A stretch of DNA of 64,000 bases from Mycoplasmopsis bovirhinis (GCF_900660515.1 NZ_LR214972.1:372001-436000), one strand, 5' to 3'; shown: positions 10,604-20,534, counted from the stretch's first letter. The notes: generated by a model not told the origin, from the letters alone. Numbers and translations are program-made.

Positions 10604-11201
10604 TTCTGGATTAAGTAAATTACTTGAATATGTCTTTGGTTTAGATTTAATGAGTTATGGGTATAAAATTAACTTTGATAAACTTAGCAATGTTGCTAAG
10701 TGTGTCAAAGGTAAGCAACTTAATAAAAATAAATTACTGCCAGAAGGTTATCCAGTATACAATGGAGGAGTAACCCCAACTGGTTATTGAAATGAATATA
10801 ATTTTCATGAAAATAAAATTACTATTGCTCAAGGTGGATCAGCTGGCTTTGTAACTTGACAAAATACCAAGTTTTGAGCCAGCGCTCATTTATATGTTAT
10901 AAGTGAATGTAATGATATTCTTAATTACAAATATTTATACTATGTAATTAAGAATAATCAAGAATATTTAATGGAGCAAAAACATGGTACAACAATCCCT
11001 GCATTATCCATGGATGTTGTTAATAACCTAATTATCCCTATCCCACCTCTATCACTCCAAAACCAAATAGTTGCGATCTTAGACAATTTTTCAACCTACA
11101 CAAACAACCTAACTCAAGGTTTGCCAGCTGAAATAACCCTTCGGCAAAAACAATATGAATATTATCGAAACAAACTTTTAAGTTTTAATAAGGTAAGTTA
11201 A
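10572..11201 (+). CDS. HsdS half-protein with one TRD, out of frame with the upstream hsdS
   Basis: This frame enters from the (AG)8 tract and encodes one TRD (KGKQLNKNKLLPEGYPVYNGG to NNLIIPIPPLSLQNQIVAIL) plus the distal helix RQKQYEYYRNKLLSF. Its TRD closely resembles TRD1 of the upstream hsdS, so it looks like half of a tandemly duplicated hsdS. A free-standing start could be the ATG at 10650, but no ribosome site precedes it. The arithmetic of the tract indicates that adding one AG unit (or losing two) would join the upstream frame to this one, giving a three-TRD polypeptide. In the present state it is probably untranslated or poorly translated. Confidence 0.75.
10581..10596 (+). repeat. 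(AG)8 simple-sequence repeat at the hsdS-hsdS junction
   Basis: Eight consecutive AG dinucleotides, followed by ACGATAA, end the upstream hsdS as KRERERR-stop. In the frame one AG longer, the tract reads RERERDDNSG into the next TRD. Confidence 0.95.
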
Positions 11202-11219
11202 AATAAACATCCATAATTT

Positions 11220-11279
11220 TATAGTTAACTCCCTAAGTTTTACCAACTAATTAAATCCAACTTATGGGGTTCACTATAT
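11220..11279. repeat. Imperfect hairpin repeat, copy 1
   Basis: An inverted repeat with arms close to TATAGTGAACCCCATAAGTT and its complement encloses about 20 bases. Near-identical copies lie at 14309-14367 and, more diverged, at 42916-42964. All three border the S8 protease regions. Confidence 0.7.
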
Positions 11280-11285
11280 AACATT

Positions 11286-11600
11286 AAATTCAATTTTAAT
11301 AATAGCTATCGATTCTTTTTATTCCATTTAAATATTAAATTAGGAGGAAATGCATCAGTTGGTGCAGACGATTTGTTTAAAACTTATTTTTAATTATTGA
11401 TAAAATAAACATCAAAAATATAAACAATTTAAACATTAGTTTTGAATACGAATAATATATTATAATATTAAAAAACAACCGATGGGGCAAACGGAAACAA
11501 TATTCAGATAATTTTGAATATTGTTTTTCTTTACTTTTTTCAATCTTACAATTTGGCTAAAACAAAAGTAATGCTTTGGTAAGGTAAAGACGCCTAAAAA
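11286..11600 (+). pseudogene. Remnant of an S8-companion gene and its terminator
   Basis: The stretch after the orphan hsdS holds no open gene, but it matches the 3' end of the companion gene at 54468-55300 read on its own strand. It matches the part coding FNNSYRF, LGGNTSVGAGD and KTYF, then the downstream AATATTCAGATAATT hairpin (11498-11525) and the trailer beyond it. Reading frames are broken throughout. It is therefore the decayed end of another protease/companion cassette immediately upstream of the one at 11699-14193. Confidence 0.65.
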
Positions 11601-11698
11601 AAATCACAGTTTAATCATATTTATAGCTAAAAATATTAAAACATTTTTTGTTTAAATCCTGTTATGTTATAATATTTTTAATATTATGGGGGTATTAA

Positions 11699-13405
11699 AT
11701 GAAAAATATTAAAACATTTTTAAAACGTTCAAATTTAACCGTTGCTTTTAAGTTTTTTAAGTACAACCACTTTCACAAAAATCAAACGAACTAAAAACTG
11801 AGCAAATCAATTACGAAGTTAATAGATTTGATGTTTTTGGTTCGTTTTCTGTTGATTTTGTAGAATCAATGAAAACAGGTTTAGAAAACAAGTTAGGAAA
11901 AGTTGTCCAAGTTAAATTTGAAGAATAATATATTGGCGTAGTATCAATTGCCCATGAAAAAGTATTAATAATAAACAATTATTAGATTTAATTGATGAAT
12001 TCTTCAAAGATAATCAAGAAGAATATAGAAAAATTTATAATTTTAATACAGGTATTTACTTTGACGGTTTTATGAAAGGTAATCGTCAAAAGGTAAACAC
12101 AACAGAAAAAAGCCTAAATGATAATAGATATAAATATACTGATTTTGAGAATCAATGGGATAACGATAGATTATTTTCATTTGTTGGATTAAATAAAGAA
12201 GCGAGAACTAAACATTTTAATAGTTTCATTGATAGTAAACTAAATATTGGTGTTTTAGAAGGAGGAGTCGCTGAAACTCATTCAAAAGCATTTGATTAAA
12301 ATAGAAAACATGGGAATGGCATATGATGAAGAGATATGTGACTTTATACAGAAAAATCTTCAAGGCACGCAACCCAAGTTTCGGAATTAATCGCAGGTAA
12401 AAATGGTATTAACCCAACTTTTACTGTTGTTTCAGTACAGACTGATTTAGAATGAAATGGTCTTACTAGTGAAATGAACTACTTATTATGGTATACCAAC
12501 ATAGTTAATAATAGTTGAGGTTTGGGTTTTGATAAGAAGAAGCCAATTCCTGAATGGGTGTTAAGATATAATTGGGCATCAAAATATTTTGATGATTTAA
12601 TTTTTAATAACCCTGAACTCATTAATGTTATAGCAGCTGGAAATACATACAGCAAGGAGAGTGTATTTTTGAAATTGCTTTATCTAAAAACAGTATCATT
12701 GTTGGAGCAACAATCAAATGAAATTGAGAAAAGAAAGCCAGTTTTAGTCAAGTTGGTAATGATTTAAATTATATTTCTGTTGTGGCTCCTGGTGGTTACT
12801 ATTGATTTACTGATAGAACACAATATTATGATGAGGATGGACATTTAGTTACTGGTGGCTATAGTAATAAGGGTACAAGTTTCTTAGCCCCGGTAATTAC
12901 AACAATGGCAGGAATATTAAAACAAAAATATAAATCATATTTTGATCAAGGATCTGATTCAATTATCTTTAAATCCGCACTTATAACTGGTTCAAGAAAA
13001 CCTGCCGGTGTAAATTTAATTTACACTGCATAAACAGGATATGGAATACCTCAGTATAAAAAAATAGAAGAAGCTATGCAATCATTAATTATATTGCCTA
13101 AAACTGATAAAAGCAATGATTTATCAAAAAACTCTCGACAGGTATACTTAACTAAAGGCGATAAAATACGTGCTTCATTAGCATTTTTATACAATGGTTC
13201 GAATGACAAAACTGATATTGATTTTAGAATTAAAGATTCAAATGGTAATATTATTGCTTCTTCTAATTCTTCGAATAAAAACGTTGAAGTTGTCAAATTT
13301 AATGTTCCTACTTCAGGATTATACACATTTGAAGCGTATAGGTATTCTACAAATAAAAACCCTGTGGAAGTAGCTATTACATATGTAAAGGAAGAAAATA
13401 ATTAA
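11699..13405 (+). pseudogene. Subtilisin-like (S8) serine protease pseudogene, copy 1
   Basis: Translating the pieces gives a complete but broken paralogue of the protease at 47091-48908. It has a signal-like N-terminus (NIKTFLKRSNLTVAF), a propeptide-like region, IGVLEGGV at the catalytic acid position, RHATQVSELIAG with the His, IAAGNT with the oxyanion Asn, GTSFLAPV with the Ser, and a C-terminal beta domain ending YVKEENN. Lesions include frameshifts soon after the signal region, a stop near 11926, TAA at 12297 in place of a Trp codon (paralogues have TGA/W there), a frameshift near 12650 and TAA at about 13031. A TATAAT box at 11668-11673 precedes the ATG. At least five lesions make expression of active protease impossible. 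Confidence 0.9.
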
Positions 13406-13407
13406 TA

Positions 13408-14193
13408 ATGAATTTAAAAATGAGAAAAGGCGCTAAATATACATTTATATTTTTTGCATCCGCTTTAGTAATAGTACCAACTAGTTTGTATATTTCATAC
13501 AGAGTTCAACACCAAGAATGAGTTTACCAAAGTAATATAGGTAAAAATAGTTATTGAAATAATGATCATAGTATTTATACAATAGAAGGCACATATCCAT
13601 GAACCTTTGATAAAGATAATGATAGAATTCCAAGCAACAAACAAAAGAATAACTCTTACCCTTGGGAATATGGTAATAATCAAAAACGTCTTGATGAATC
13701 TATAGATAAAAATATTGATAATTGAGTTTATGATAAAGAAAATATTCAAAACACTACTTACCTTTTCAAAAATAAAAAAGATTTCATTAATTTATTTTTG
13801 AAAGTTAATCCAAATAAATATATAGATGAAAATAGTGTAATTAAAGAATACAAAAAATTATTAGATAACATTGATTTTAACCAAAAAGATCTAATTCTCC
13901 TAAATAATTATGTTAATATATTTATGCCTTATAATGGGGATAGGCGAAAACTGGGTTGAGACATTAAAGAGTATAGTTATGATGATAGTAATAAAACACT
14001 AAAATTAAAATGATATGAAAATTATGAGCAAAAAAAATATTGGTGGAAATCAAACTGCAAGTGAGGTTGTGCAGTTGATAAAGCATTAGGCTCAAATTAC
14101 TGGTACAGAAGTTTCTTTATAATAGTGGATAAAACAAGTTTAAATAATTATAAAGATTTAAAAATAAATATGGAATATGAATGGATTAAATAA
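13408..14193 (+). CDS. S8-protease companion membrane protein, copy 1
   Basis: This is an intact 261-residue frame with several TGA Trp codons. A short charged N-terminus and one hydrophobic segment (residues 11-29, FIFFASALVIVPTSLYI) predict a signal anchor or uncleaved signal peptide; the rest is hydrophilic and extracellular, rich in Asn, Lys, Tyr and Trp. It contains the conserved core KDLILLNNYV, shared with the companion proteins at 43056-43840 (KSLILLNNYV) and 54468-55300 (DIVILNNYL), and a terminal FFIIVDK strand shared with FLVVDK and FLIIDK. It starts 2 bases after the protease pseudogene and was probably its operon partner. No known family was recognised; a role as inhibitor, chaperone or membrane tether of the protease is speculation. 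It is intact although the partner is dead. Confidence 0.8.
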
Positions 14194-14210
14194 TCCATTC
14201 ATATTTTTAC
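14174..14210 (+). terminator. Terminator of the companion gene
   Basis: A 15-bp perfect inverted repeat (14174-14188 with 14191-14205) overlaps the stop codon and is followed by a short T run. Confidence 0.85.
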
Positions 14211-14308
14211 ATGCGAATGTCCCAGTTAATCTTTAGTTATTTTTAATTTAATTTTTTTAAATTTGTCATAAGAATCTTTGAGTACATAAAAAGAACATTC
14301 AGAAAAAA

Positions 14309-14367
14309 TATAGTGAACCCCCTAAGTTTTACCAACTAATTTAGTCCAACTTATGGGGTTCACTATA
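14309..14367. repeat. Hairpin repeat, copy 2
   Basis: Arms TATAGTGAACCCC and GGGGTTCACTATA enclose the same inner sequence as copy 1 at 11220-11279 (CCTAAGTTTTACCAACTAA). It lies in the same orientation as copy 1, so the two are direct repeats flanking the protease/companion pair. Confidence 0.8.
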
Positions 14368-14398
14368 AATTTGGATGTTTGTTTCCTTCATTTAAAAA

Positions 14399-14700
14399 TT
14401 ATTTTTCATCACCGTCTTCCAAAACGTGTGCTACAGCAACTAGTAAATCGCCTGCAAAATAGTTAAGGGGAATATGATTTGTAGTAGTATATCTATATTT
14501 ACCACCTTTTTCAGCTTTATACTCCAAAACTTCTTAGCTTGTTTACACAGAACGTGCTGTTTTAACAATTGTTCATGAACCATCTTCTTGTTGAAAATCT
14601 AAATTTAGATCATATTCCCAAAGAAATTTTCGTCAAATTGATTATCAATTGTCGGAAGTTTTTGTGTTGGGTAAAATTTCTTCTTCTTAGTAGATTTTTT
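14399..14700 (-). pseudogene. Remnant of the C-terminal domain of an S8 protease
   Basis: On the minus strand this stretch reads QEDGSWTIVKTARSV, two stops, then EVLEYKAEKGGKYRYTTTNH and a tail ending VAHVLEDGDEK before TAA at 14399-14401. The end resembles the terminal beta domain of the S8 proteases here (VEFTAQKSGYYNFNLLRYD in the intact copy). Stops and frame changes show it is dead. It is a further decayed protease copy, in opposite orientation to copy 1. Nothing else is visible between 14211 and 14768 apart from the hairpin repeat. Confidence 0.5.
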
Positions 14701-14768
14701 ACAACCTACTTTTTCCCATTTTATCTCTTATAAGGATGATTGTATAGAAATTTTACACATATATTTTA

Positions 14769-14796
14769 AAAACAGAACCAAATTGGTTCTGTTTCT
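14769..14796. terminator. Terminator downstream of the YitT-family gene
   Basis: A hairpin AAACAGAACCA / TTGGTTCTGTTT follows the minus-strand gene; read on that strand it is followed by TTTTTAAAAT. Confidence 0.75.
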
Positions 14797-14810
14797 TATT
14801 ATTTAATTTG

Positions 14811-16148
14811 TTAAAATTTATTTTTTGGTAAGTAAATGTGCCCATCAATGCTTGTGACATTTGAAACAGAAATAAAGGCTTCTTCATCAATTCGTCTTAC
14901 ATCTTTAATGACACGTTCAACTTGTCTAAATAAAGTAATTGTAGTAATAACATTTAAATTTTCTTTAGTATAACCACCATTAGCATGAAATTCTGTAATT
15001 CCAGTAACAATTTTTCTTTCATTCGTTAATAAAGCAGTTATTTCATCTGACTTAGTCAATGAGAAAATTTCAACACGTACAAGCTTGAATTTAGGATAAA
15101 GTTTATTTAAAGAAATAATGTAAACTACGTTAGTTAAAACAGTAGCTAAAAAGTTTGGTGATAAATACAATTCAAAGCTTCAAGCTTTGTTAGTTATTTC
15201 TAATAAGTCTTTATTACCAACATTTTGACTTGTGATATTTTTTCCTGCTTCTTGTAATAATAATGATCCAGGAAGTCAAGAACCCACTAAAACACCAATT
15301 AGAACAATAATAATATTCATATAACCTGAAATTGAGCCAAATGATTTTTGCTTAGCATTGGCATATCATTCTCCAATAACCCCAGTTACTCCTGCAGTTC
15401 CACCAATAATTTGAATAATAGCAAAAATTCAAGCTAATAAATATCCATATATAATTGCATATGCAAATAATGCAATTATATTACCTCCATCACTTCATAA
15501 TAATGGTATAATACTACTTAATTTTTGCTTAAAGTCAGGTAATACTTCTTTAACTTTAGGATTTGAAAATTCTCCAATAATATAAACACTGTTTGCTCCA
15601 GGTATAAGTCCAATTGAAAATGATACAATTGAAGAAACAACTAAGAATAAAACGGTTAAATTACTAAACATCCTTCCAATCTTTTTATATCCAAAGATAA
15701 AGATTGGAATACTTAATATAATGTAAGCAATTCAGAAGATAAATTGCTCTACTAAATTTCGAACTGTTTCAGAAACTTGTCCTTCTTTAAATAAAACAAC
15801 CACAAGCCTTGCCAAGGCTTGTCCAAAAGCTGCAAGACCAAAGTTATAAATTCCAACATTTTTAACAAAGAATACACTAATAACTCCAAAGAAAATAGCA
15901 GTAGCCACTGTTATAGTTACTAGTTTTCAAACTGGCATGTGAGAATATAGTTTAGAAAGTTTTAAACCAAAATTTGACATTTTAGTTCGTTTGTAAACTG
16001 TATTCTTTTTGATTAATCTATGATTATCAATTCCTTCTCCAATAACTGCATTTTCAATTTCTGTTGATTTTTTAGATTTAAAGGAATGATGTTTTTGACC
16101 GTAATCTTGGTTATCTGATAAGTTATGTTTGGTATTTTTATTTTTCAT
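14811..16148 (-). CDS. YitT-family membrane protein (DUF161/DUF2179)
   Basis: This 445-residue protein has about 75 hydrophilic N-terminal residues, then six or so hydrophobic segments including a GGTAGVTGVIGEWYA loop, and a C-terminal soluble domain of about 90 residues. The soluble part (VRVEIFSL, ERKIVTGITEFHANGGYTK, RRIDEEAFISVSNV) is the DUF2179 ligand-binding-like domain of YitT proteins; the membrane part matches their repeated DUF161 unit. In other Firmicutes the function is unknown, possibly small-molecule transport. The length exceeds the usual 280-300 residues because of the N-terminal tail and extended loops. A GGAGG ribosome site lies just upstream of the ATG at 16148. The gene is monocistronic with its own terminator. 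Confidence 0.82.
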
Positions 16149-16337
16149 GCTCCTCCTTTGAGAATAAAAAAAAGAAGATACATATATAACTTAGAAAAAG
16201 TTGTTATGTACTATATATAATATTATAATATTTTTTTATTAAAATTACTAAAAAAATATAAAATAAAAATTTTAAAAAATTGTTTGCTTTTTAAAAAATA
16301 TGTTATAATATTAGGGCAATTAAGGAATTGCCTAATT

Positions 16338-16423
16338 GCCCAGGTGGCGGAATGGTAGACGCAAGGGACTTAAAATCCCTCGGTCGCAAGACCGTGCTGG
16401 TTCAAGTCCAGTCCTGGGCACCA
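16338..16423 (+). tRNA. tRNA-Leu (TAA)
   Basis: An 86-nt cloverleaf with 7-bp acceptor GCCCAGG/CCTGGGC, a long variable arm (CGGTCGCAAGACCGT), anticodon loop CTTAAAA (TAA), TTCAAGTCC T-arm and encoded CCA. Confidence 0.96.
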
Positions 16424-16431
16424 AATGATGT

Positions 16432-16507
16432 GCGTCCTTAGCTCAGCAGGTAGAGCAAATGGCTTTTAACCATTGGGTCAGAGGTTCGAATCCTCTAGGA
16501 CGTACCA
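16432..16507 (+). tRNA. tRNA-Lys (TTT)
   Basis: A 76-nt cloverleaf with D-arm GCTCAGCAGGTAGAGC, anticodon loop CTTTTAA (TTT), T-arm GAGGTTCGAATCCTC and encoded CCA. It lies 8 bases after tRNA-Leu, so the two are co-transcribed. Confidence 0.96.
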
Positions 16508-16518
16508 TTTCAAAAATG

Positions 16519-16552
16519 ACCAAAAAAGATCTAAAAATAGGTCTTTTTTTTA
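16519..16552 (+). terminator. Terminator after the Leu-Lys tRNA pair
   Basis: AAAAAAGATCT and AGGTCTTTTTT form a hairpin with a long T run about 15 bases after tRNA-Lys. Confidence 0.8.
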
Positions 16553-16584
16553 TTATATTTTTTAACTTATTTAAATAAATTAAA

Positions 16585-16612
16585 AAAATATTCGGCTAAC
16601 CGAATATTTTGA
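16585..16612 (-). terminator. Terminator of the glpQ/MFS operon
   Basis: An 11-bp perfect stem AAAATATTCGG / CCGAATATTTT with loop CTAA lies just beyond the minus-strand glpQ stop. It is A/T flanked on both sides, so it may also act on the tRNA strand. Confidence 0.75.
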
Positions 16613-16628
16613 TTTCTAGTTTTTAAAA

Positions 16629-17366
16629 CTATTGTTTTTTAGGTTTTTCAAATTTATAGTTACTAATTTGTGCATATACCATTTCATCATTTAAATATTC
16701 CAAATATTTTTGATTATTTTTTAAGGTTCAAAGTAATAGTGGCATGCCAATTTTTTTGTAACGTTTTTTATCTTTATCGTATAAAACTGTTCAAGGATGA
16801 AGATATTGACAAACTTCTTTAATTTCTTTTAACTCAATTTTCTTAAATTGAGTTTCCGTTCAAAATAAAAAGCCAAGTAAGTATCTTTCACTTAATTTTC
16901 TCATGTTACGTAAGGTTTGAAAATTAAATGATGAGAAAATAATTTTTTCAAAGAATTTATCACCATATCTAGCAGCTAATTGATGAATTCTTTCCTCAAT
17001 TCCTGGATATGGTTTTTGGTCAGTTTTAACTTCAATGTTAATTAAACGATATAAATTTAAATATTTATCTAAAAATTCTTCTAAAGTTAAAATAGTTTGT
17101 TTTCTAGTTTTATATTTGAAAAATGAACTATGGTCATCATCACGAAGTTCCTCTAAAGTACTAAATTCAATTTCTTTGTCGCTAAATGCAGTACGTTTAG
17201 TAGTTTCATCGTGAATAATAACTAACTCATTATCTTTAGTTAAATGCACATCGATTTCAACACCATCAAATTCATATTGATAAGCCATTTCAAAGCTTAA
17301 ATCAGTATTTTCTGGTGATATAGCTGAATAACCACGGTGGGCTAAAATAAGTTGTTTCTTAGGCAT
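16629..17366 (-). CDS. glpQ: Glycerophosphodiester phosphodiesterase
   Basis: This 245-residue GDPD-family enzyme would hydrolyse deacylated phospholipids (glycerophosphodiesters) to glycerol 3-phosphate and an alcohol. Catalytic motifs are [12 protein letters not shown] near the N-terminus, [11 protein letters not shown] and [11 protein letters not shown] (metal and acid/base residues), then NIEVKT in the centre. There is no signal peptide, so it acts inside the cell on imported substrate. In other mycoplasmas GlpQ supplies glycerol 3-phosphate whose oxidation yields hydrogen peroxide; the oxidase is not in this window. It overlaps the upstream MFS gene by 8 bases, which suggests that transporter brings in its substrate. 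Confidence 0.93.
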
Positions 17367-18819
17367 TTTCTAATGTTCTCCATCTGTGGTTAGTTTTACC
17401 TAATCTTTTAAGCTCTTTGACGTTTGAAATATAAACAGCTAATCCGGCTAAAACTCCAAGTAAAGCAATTGATAAACAAATTACTAAAATAATTTGGTAT
17501 CCAACAACTGAAGTGTTAGTTGCTCCTTTTGCTGTGTAAGCCTTTCCAACAGCACCAGTTACTTCGTATAATCATGCATCAGTTGAAAAACCAATAAATG
17601 ATAAGACTCCAACACTTGAAGCATATGAATTTTTCTCAATTTCAATTTCTCCAATTTGAGCATATCTTAAAGTAACCATTGCTCATGATAAAATACCTGC
17701 AAAAATAAATAAAGTAGATGTTAAAACAATAATGAATAAATCAGTTGATGTTTTGGTATATGTTGCAGCAGTTAAACCATTAAGGTCTGGAGCTGCATAT
17801 CCAGTAAGAATAATTGCACCAACAACGATAATTCCAATTCCTGTTGCAATTAATAAGAATAAGATATATGATCTAAATTTATCAGCTCAACGACCGATAA
17901 AACTTGATACAAGACTTCTAAGTCCGTAAGTTCTAATCCCTCCAAGCACGGCAACTAAAATGGCTGGTGCTAAGAAGGCATTGTTCATAAGTTGTACTAA
18001 GTAGTAAGCAAAGACACTTTGGAAGGTGTACATTCCCATTAAAAAGACTGATAAAGCCCAAAGTTTTCAGTTTTTCATCGCTTTGAAAACTTGAAGAATA
18101 GTTTTCTTAACTCTTGATCATGACATTTTTTCTTTGTTTTTTTCCATTGGTAATTCAGGAACCATGAATAAAACTAAGAATGATACTAAGATTAAAAATC
18201 CAGCAATACAGAATGCGTAAACAGCAAATGGTAGTTGTGCTTGATCTGTACCAACAACTTTAGGAGATCAAACATTTGTAATCAATAATCCTAAAAGGAA
18301 AACTAGAAATAATCCAATTATACCATTTGCGGTTCCTTGAATCCCATAAGCTAAACCTTGGTTTTGTTTAGTTGTTTGTTGTGAAACAAGTTTTCAAAGT
18401 GGTGTTCAGAAGACTAAGGTTGATGAAACCCCTCATAGTCCTCAAATAGTTGCATATTGTCCAAATAATGCATCTGGAGATTGTGATTTAGCATTTAAAA
18501 TTGTAATTCCAAATCAAACTGTGATTACACCAGTTGAAAAGACTGCAGATCAAAGTAATCATCTGGAACTGAATTTATTTGCTAAAAACCCGCCAGGTAA
18601 TTGAGTGAGTAAAGTAACTCAACCAATAATTGCGGTTAATCTTGCTACTTGATCCTCACTTATATTTAAATATGTATGTAAGTTAGGAATAATATTTTTA
18701 ATATAGTATGGAGCAGCAATAACAAAAACGTCAGCTGCTGCCAAAATAATTAAGGCAATAATTTGTTTATATGTTAAGCCTTGAAGCAAATTTTTGAATT
18801 TTTCTAAATAAGCTTTCAT
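17359..18819 (-). CDS. MFS transporter, probable glycerol-3-phosphate/glycerophosphodiester uptake
   Basis: This 486-residue protein has about 12 hydrophobic segments split by a charged central loop ([15 protein letters not shown]), as in the major facilitator superfamily. The conserved first-half features ([14 protein letters not shown] after TM2) fit the organophosphate:Pi antiporter/GlpT-UhpT side of the family. An AAAGGA ribosome site supports the ATG at 18819. Because its end overlaps glpQ and the pair shares one terminator, import of glycerophosphodiesters or glycerol 3-phosphate is the best guess. Substrate is inferred from context only. Several extra residues in the periplasm-equivalent loops ([14 protein letters not shown]) are not typical of GlpT. 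Confidence 0.78.
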
Positions 18820-19147
18820 TTTTCCTTTCGATTTGAAGTATTTTATTTTAAAAGTTTAATTATTTAGATTAAATTTAAGCAATATTTTTAATTAAACCTT
18901 AATTTATCTAATAGTAATTTTTATTATCAAAAAGTGGAATAAAAATCGTAGTACAACTACATTTAAACCATAGCTTTGTTTGATTTTATCTAAAGACCTC
19001 CCTAATTTAATTATATCGAAAAAAAGATTAAAGCTGTTTTTTGACCGGCTTAGATATTTTGAAAATGGTAGTTTATAGTTTGTTTTAAAGATAATTTAAC
19101 AATAGTTAAAAGTTTTTTTATATTAATTTATTTAATTAGAAGAAAAT
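18820..19147. other. Intergenic region upstream of the MFS gene
   Basis: This stretch of about 330 bases contains no reading frame with coding character. It should hold the minus-strand promoter of the MFS-glpQ operon, but no convincing -35/-10 pair could be singled out. Confidence 0.6.
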
Positions 19148-19176
19148 AAAAAACAAGTTTATAAAACTTGTTTAGG
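19148..19176 (-). terminator. Terminator after tRNA-Ile and rpsI
   Basis: AAACAAGTTT and AAACTTGTTT form a stem with loop ATAA; on the minus strand it is followed by a T-rich run. Confidence 0.75.
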
Positions 19177-19189
19177 TCAATAAATGATA

Positions 19190-19266
19190 TGGTGCGAACG
19201 AATGGACTTGAACCATCGACCTCACGATTATCAGTCGTGTGCTCTAACCAGCTGAGCTACGCTCGC
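19190..19266 (-). tRNA. tRNA-Ile (GAT)
   Basis: A 77-nt minus-strand cloverleaf with acceptor GCGAGCG/CGTTCGC (one G-T pair), D-arm AGCTCAGCTGGTTAGAGC, anticodon loop CTGATAA (GAT), T-arm TGGTTCAAGTCCA and encoded CCA. It follows rpsI by 57 bases and may be co-transcribed. Confidence 0.96.
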
Positions 19267-19323
19267 ATTAGTAAGACTATTATACCATATTTTTGCATAA
19301 TAGTCAATATTTTATTATTAAAA

Positions 19324-19719
19324 TTAACGTTTTGAAAATTGTCTAGCACGACGAGCAGCACGTAGTCCAGGTTTTTTACGTTCTTTAGCGCGAGCATCTC
19401 TTGTAAGCATACCAGCAGCTTTTAAAGTAGGACGGTAATCATTACTTGCTTCTAATAAAGCACGAGCAATACCTAATCTAATTGCTCCAGCTTGGCCACT
19501 TAATCCACCACCTTGAACTCTAACGAAAACATCGAATTGTCCAACTGTTTCAGTTAACACAAATGGTTGATTAGCATCTTTTAAATAAATATCTGATGTT
19601 AAATATTCACGAGCATCTCTATTGTTAACGGTAAATTTTCCTGCACCTTTAACTAATTTAACACGTGCTACAGAAGATTTTCTTCTTCCTAGACCTTTAA
19701 ATTCTAAAATTGATAACAT
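19324..19719 (-). CDS. rpsI: 30S ribosomal protein S9
   Basis: This 131-residue protein carries the whole S9 signature: [14 protein letters not shown] near the start, [21 protein letters not shown] in the middle, and the arginine-rich C-terminal tail ending RRARQFSKR, which reaches toward the P-site tRNA. The ATG lies 2 bases after the rplM stop, and the rplM-rpsI pair is the usual bacterial arrangement, so the genes are co-transcribed and probably co-translated. Confidence 0.98.
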   Translation of the reverse strand: MLSILEFKGLGRRKSSVARVKLVKGAGKFTVNNRDAREYLTSDIYLKDANQPFVLTETVGQFDVFVRVQGGGLSGQAGAIRLGIARALLEASNDYRPTLKAAGMLTRDARAKERKKPGLRAARRARQFSKR

Positions 19720-19721
19720 AA

Positions 19722-20156
19722 TTAATTAACCTCTAATCTTTCTGGTTTTTGTGCTTCATGTTTATGCTCTGGGCCTGGGTAAATAAATAAGTTACGACGT
19801 TGTTTATTACCTAGTTTAGTATGAGGAATCATACCGTGAACAGCTTTTTCAATTAAGGCAGCTGGTCTTTTAACTCTTAATTTAGCTGCAACAATACTTT
19901 TAAGTCCACCAGGATATCCTGAGTGTGAGTAGTAAACTTTATTTTCTTCTTTTTTACCAGTTAAAACTACTTTAGCTGCATTAATAATAATTACATTGTC
20001 ACCCATGTCGGCATTTGGAGTAAAAGTAGGTTTGTGCTTACCTCTAAGTACAGAAGCTACAAAAGCAGATAAACGTCCTACTACTTGTCCTTCAGCATCG
20101 ATAACGTATCATTTCTTGTCTGCTTTTTGTGAATTAACTATTGTTGTTTGTCTCAT
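19722..20156 (-). CDS. rplM: 50S ribosomal protein L13
   Basis: This 144-residue protein begins [20 protein letters not shown] and continues [20 protein letters not shown] and the [13 protein letters not shown] core of L13. It has the [18 protein letters not shown] segment and ends in a short acidic tail. The start at 20156 rather than the internal Met at 20006 is supported by full-length family agreement and a GGAGGG ribosome site 5 bases upstream. It is the first gene of the rplM-rpsI operon. Confidence 0.98.
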
Positions 20157-20346
20157 TTTCCCTCCACGTTAATTTGTAAACATATATTGTATATATACTA
20201 TATAAATTCTATTATTTTATAAATTGCTAAGTTATTATACCACAACATAACAATATTAAAAATATTTAGTTAATGAAATTCTTATCATTTTGAATAAGAA
20301 CGTTAACTATTATAATATAAATTTTTAAAAAAACAAAATTATTTTA

Positions 20347-20374
20347 TTTGGTTTTTTCTTTTATTTGTTATAAT
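20347..20374 (+). promoter_or_regulatory. Promoter of tRNA-Thr
   Basis: A perfect TATAAT at 20369-20374 lies 10 bases before the tRNA 5' end; the -35 region near 20347-20352 (TTTGGT) is only a loose match. Confidence 0.6.
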
Positions 20375-20384
20375 TTCACTACAT

Positions 20385-20460
20385 GCCGTCATAGCTCAGC
20401 AGGTAGAGCACATCCATGGTAAGGATGGGGTCGCTGGTTCAAGTCCAGTTGTCGGCACCA
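20385..20460 (+). tRNA. tRNA-Thr (GGT)
   Basis: A 76-nt cloverleaf with acceptor GCCGTCA/TGTCGGC, D-arm GCTCAGCAGGTAGAGC, anticodon loop ATGGTAA (GGT), T-arm CTGGTTCAAGTCCAG and encoded CCA. The acceptor stem has one T-T mismatch at pair 5-68. Confidence 0.95.
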
Positions 20461-20492
20461 TTTTTTGTAATTTTAATGTATTTTAAAATTTT

Positions 20493-20530
20493 TAAAAAAG
20501 AGCAAGATTTTCTATCTTGCTTTCTTTTTT
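20493..20530. terminator. Bidirectional terminator between tRNA-Thr and trxA
   Basis: AGCAAGAT and ATCTTGCT form a stem with loop TTTCT, flanked by an A run on the left and a T run on the right, serving the two converging genes. Confidence 0.88.
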
Positions 20531-20534
20531 AAGT

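Noticed and set aside
11460-11640. Possible small structured RNA (hairpin plus GGTAAGGTAAAGACGCC)
   Set aside because: The hairpin and flanks match the terminator and trailer of the companion gene near 54350-54530, so a cassette remnant explains them better.
17732-17929. A plus-strand frame inside the MFS gene
   Set aside because: It is antisense to a well supported membrane transporter frame, with no independent evidence.
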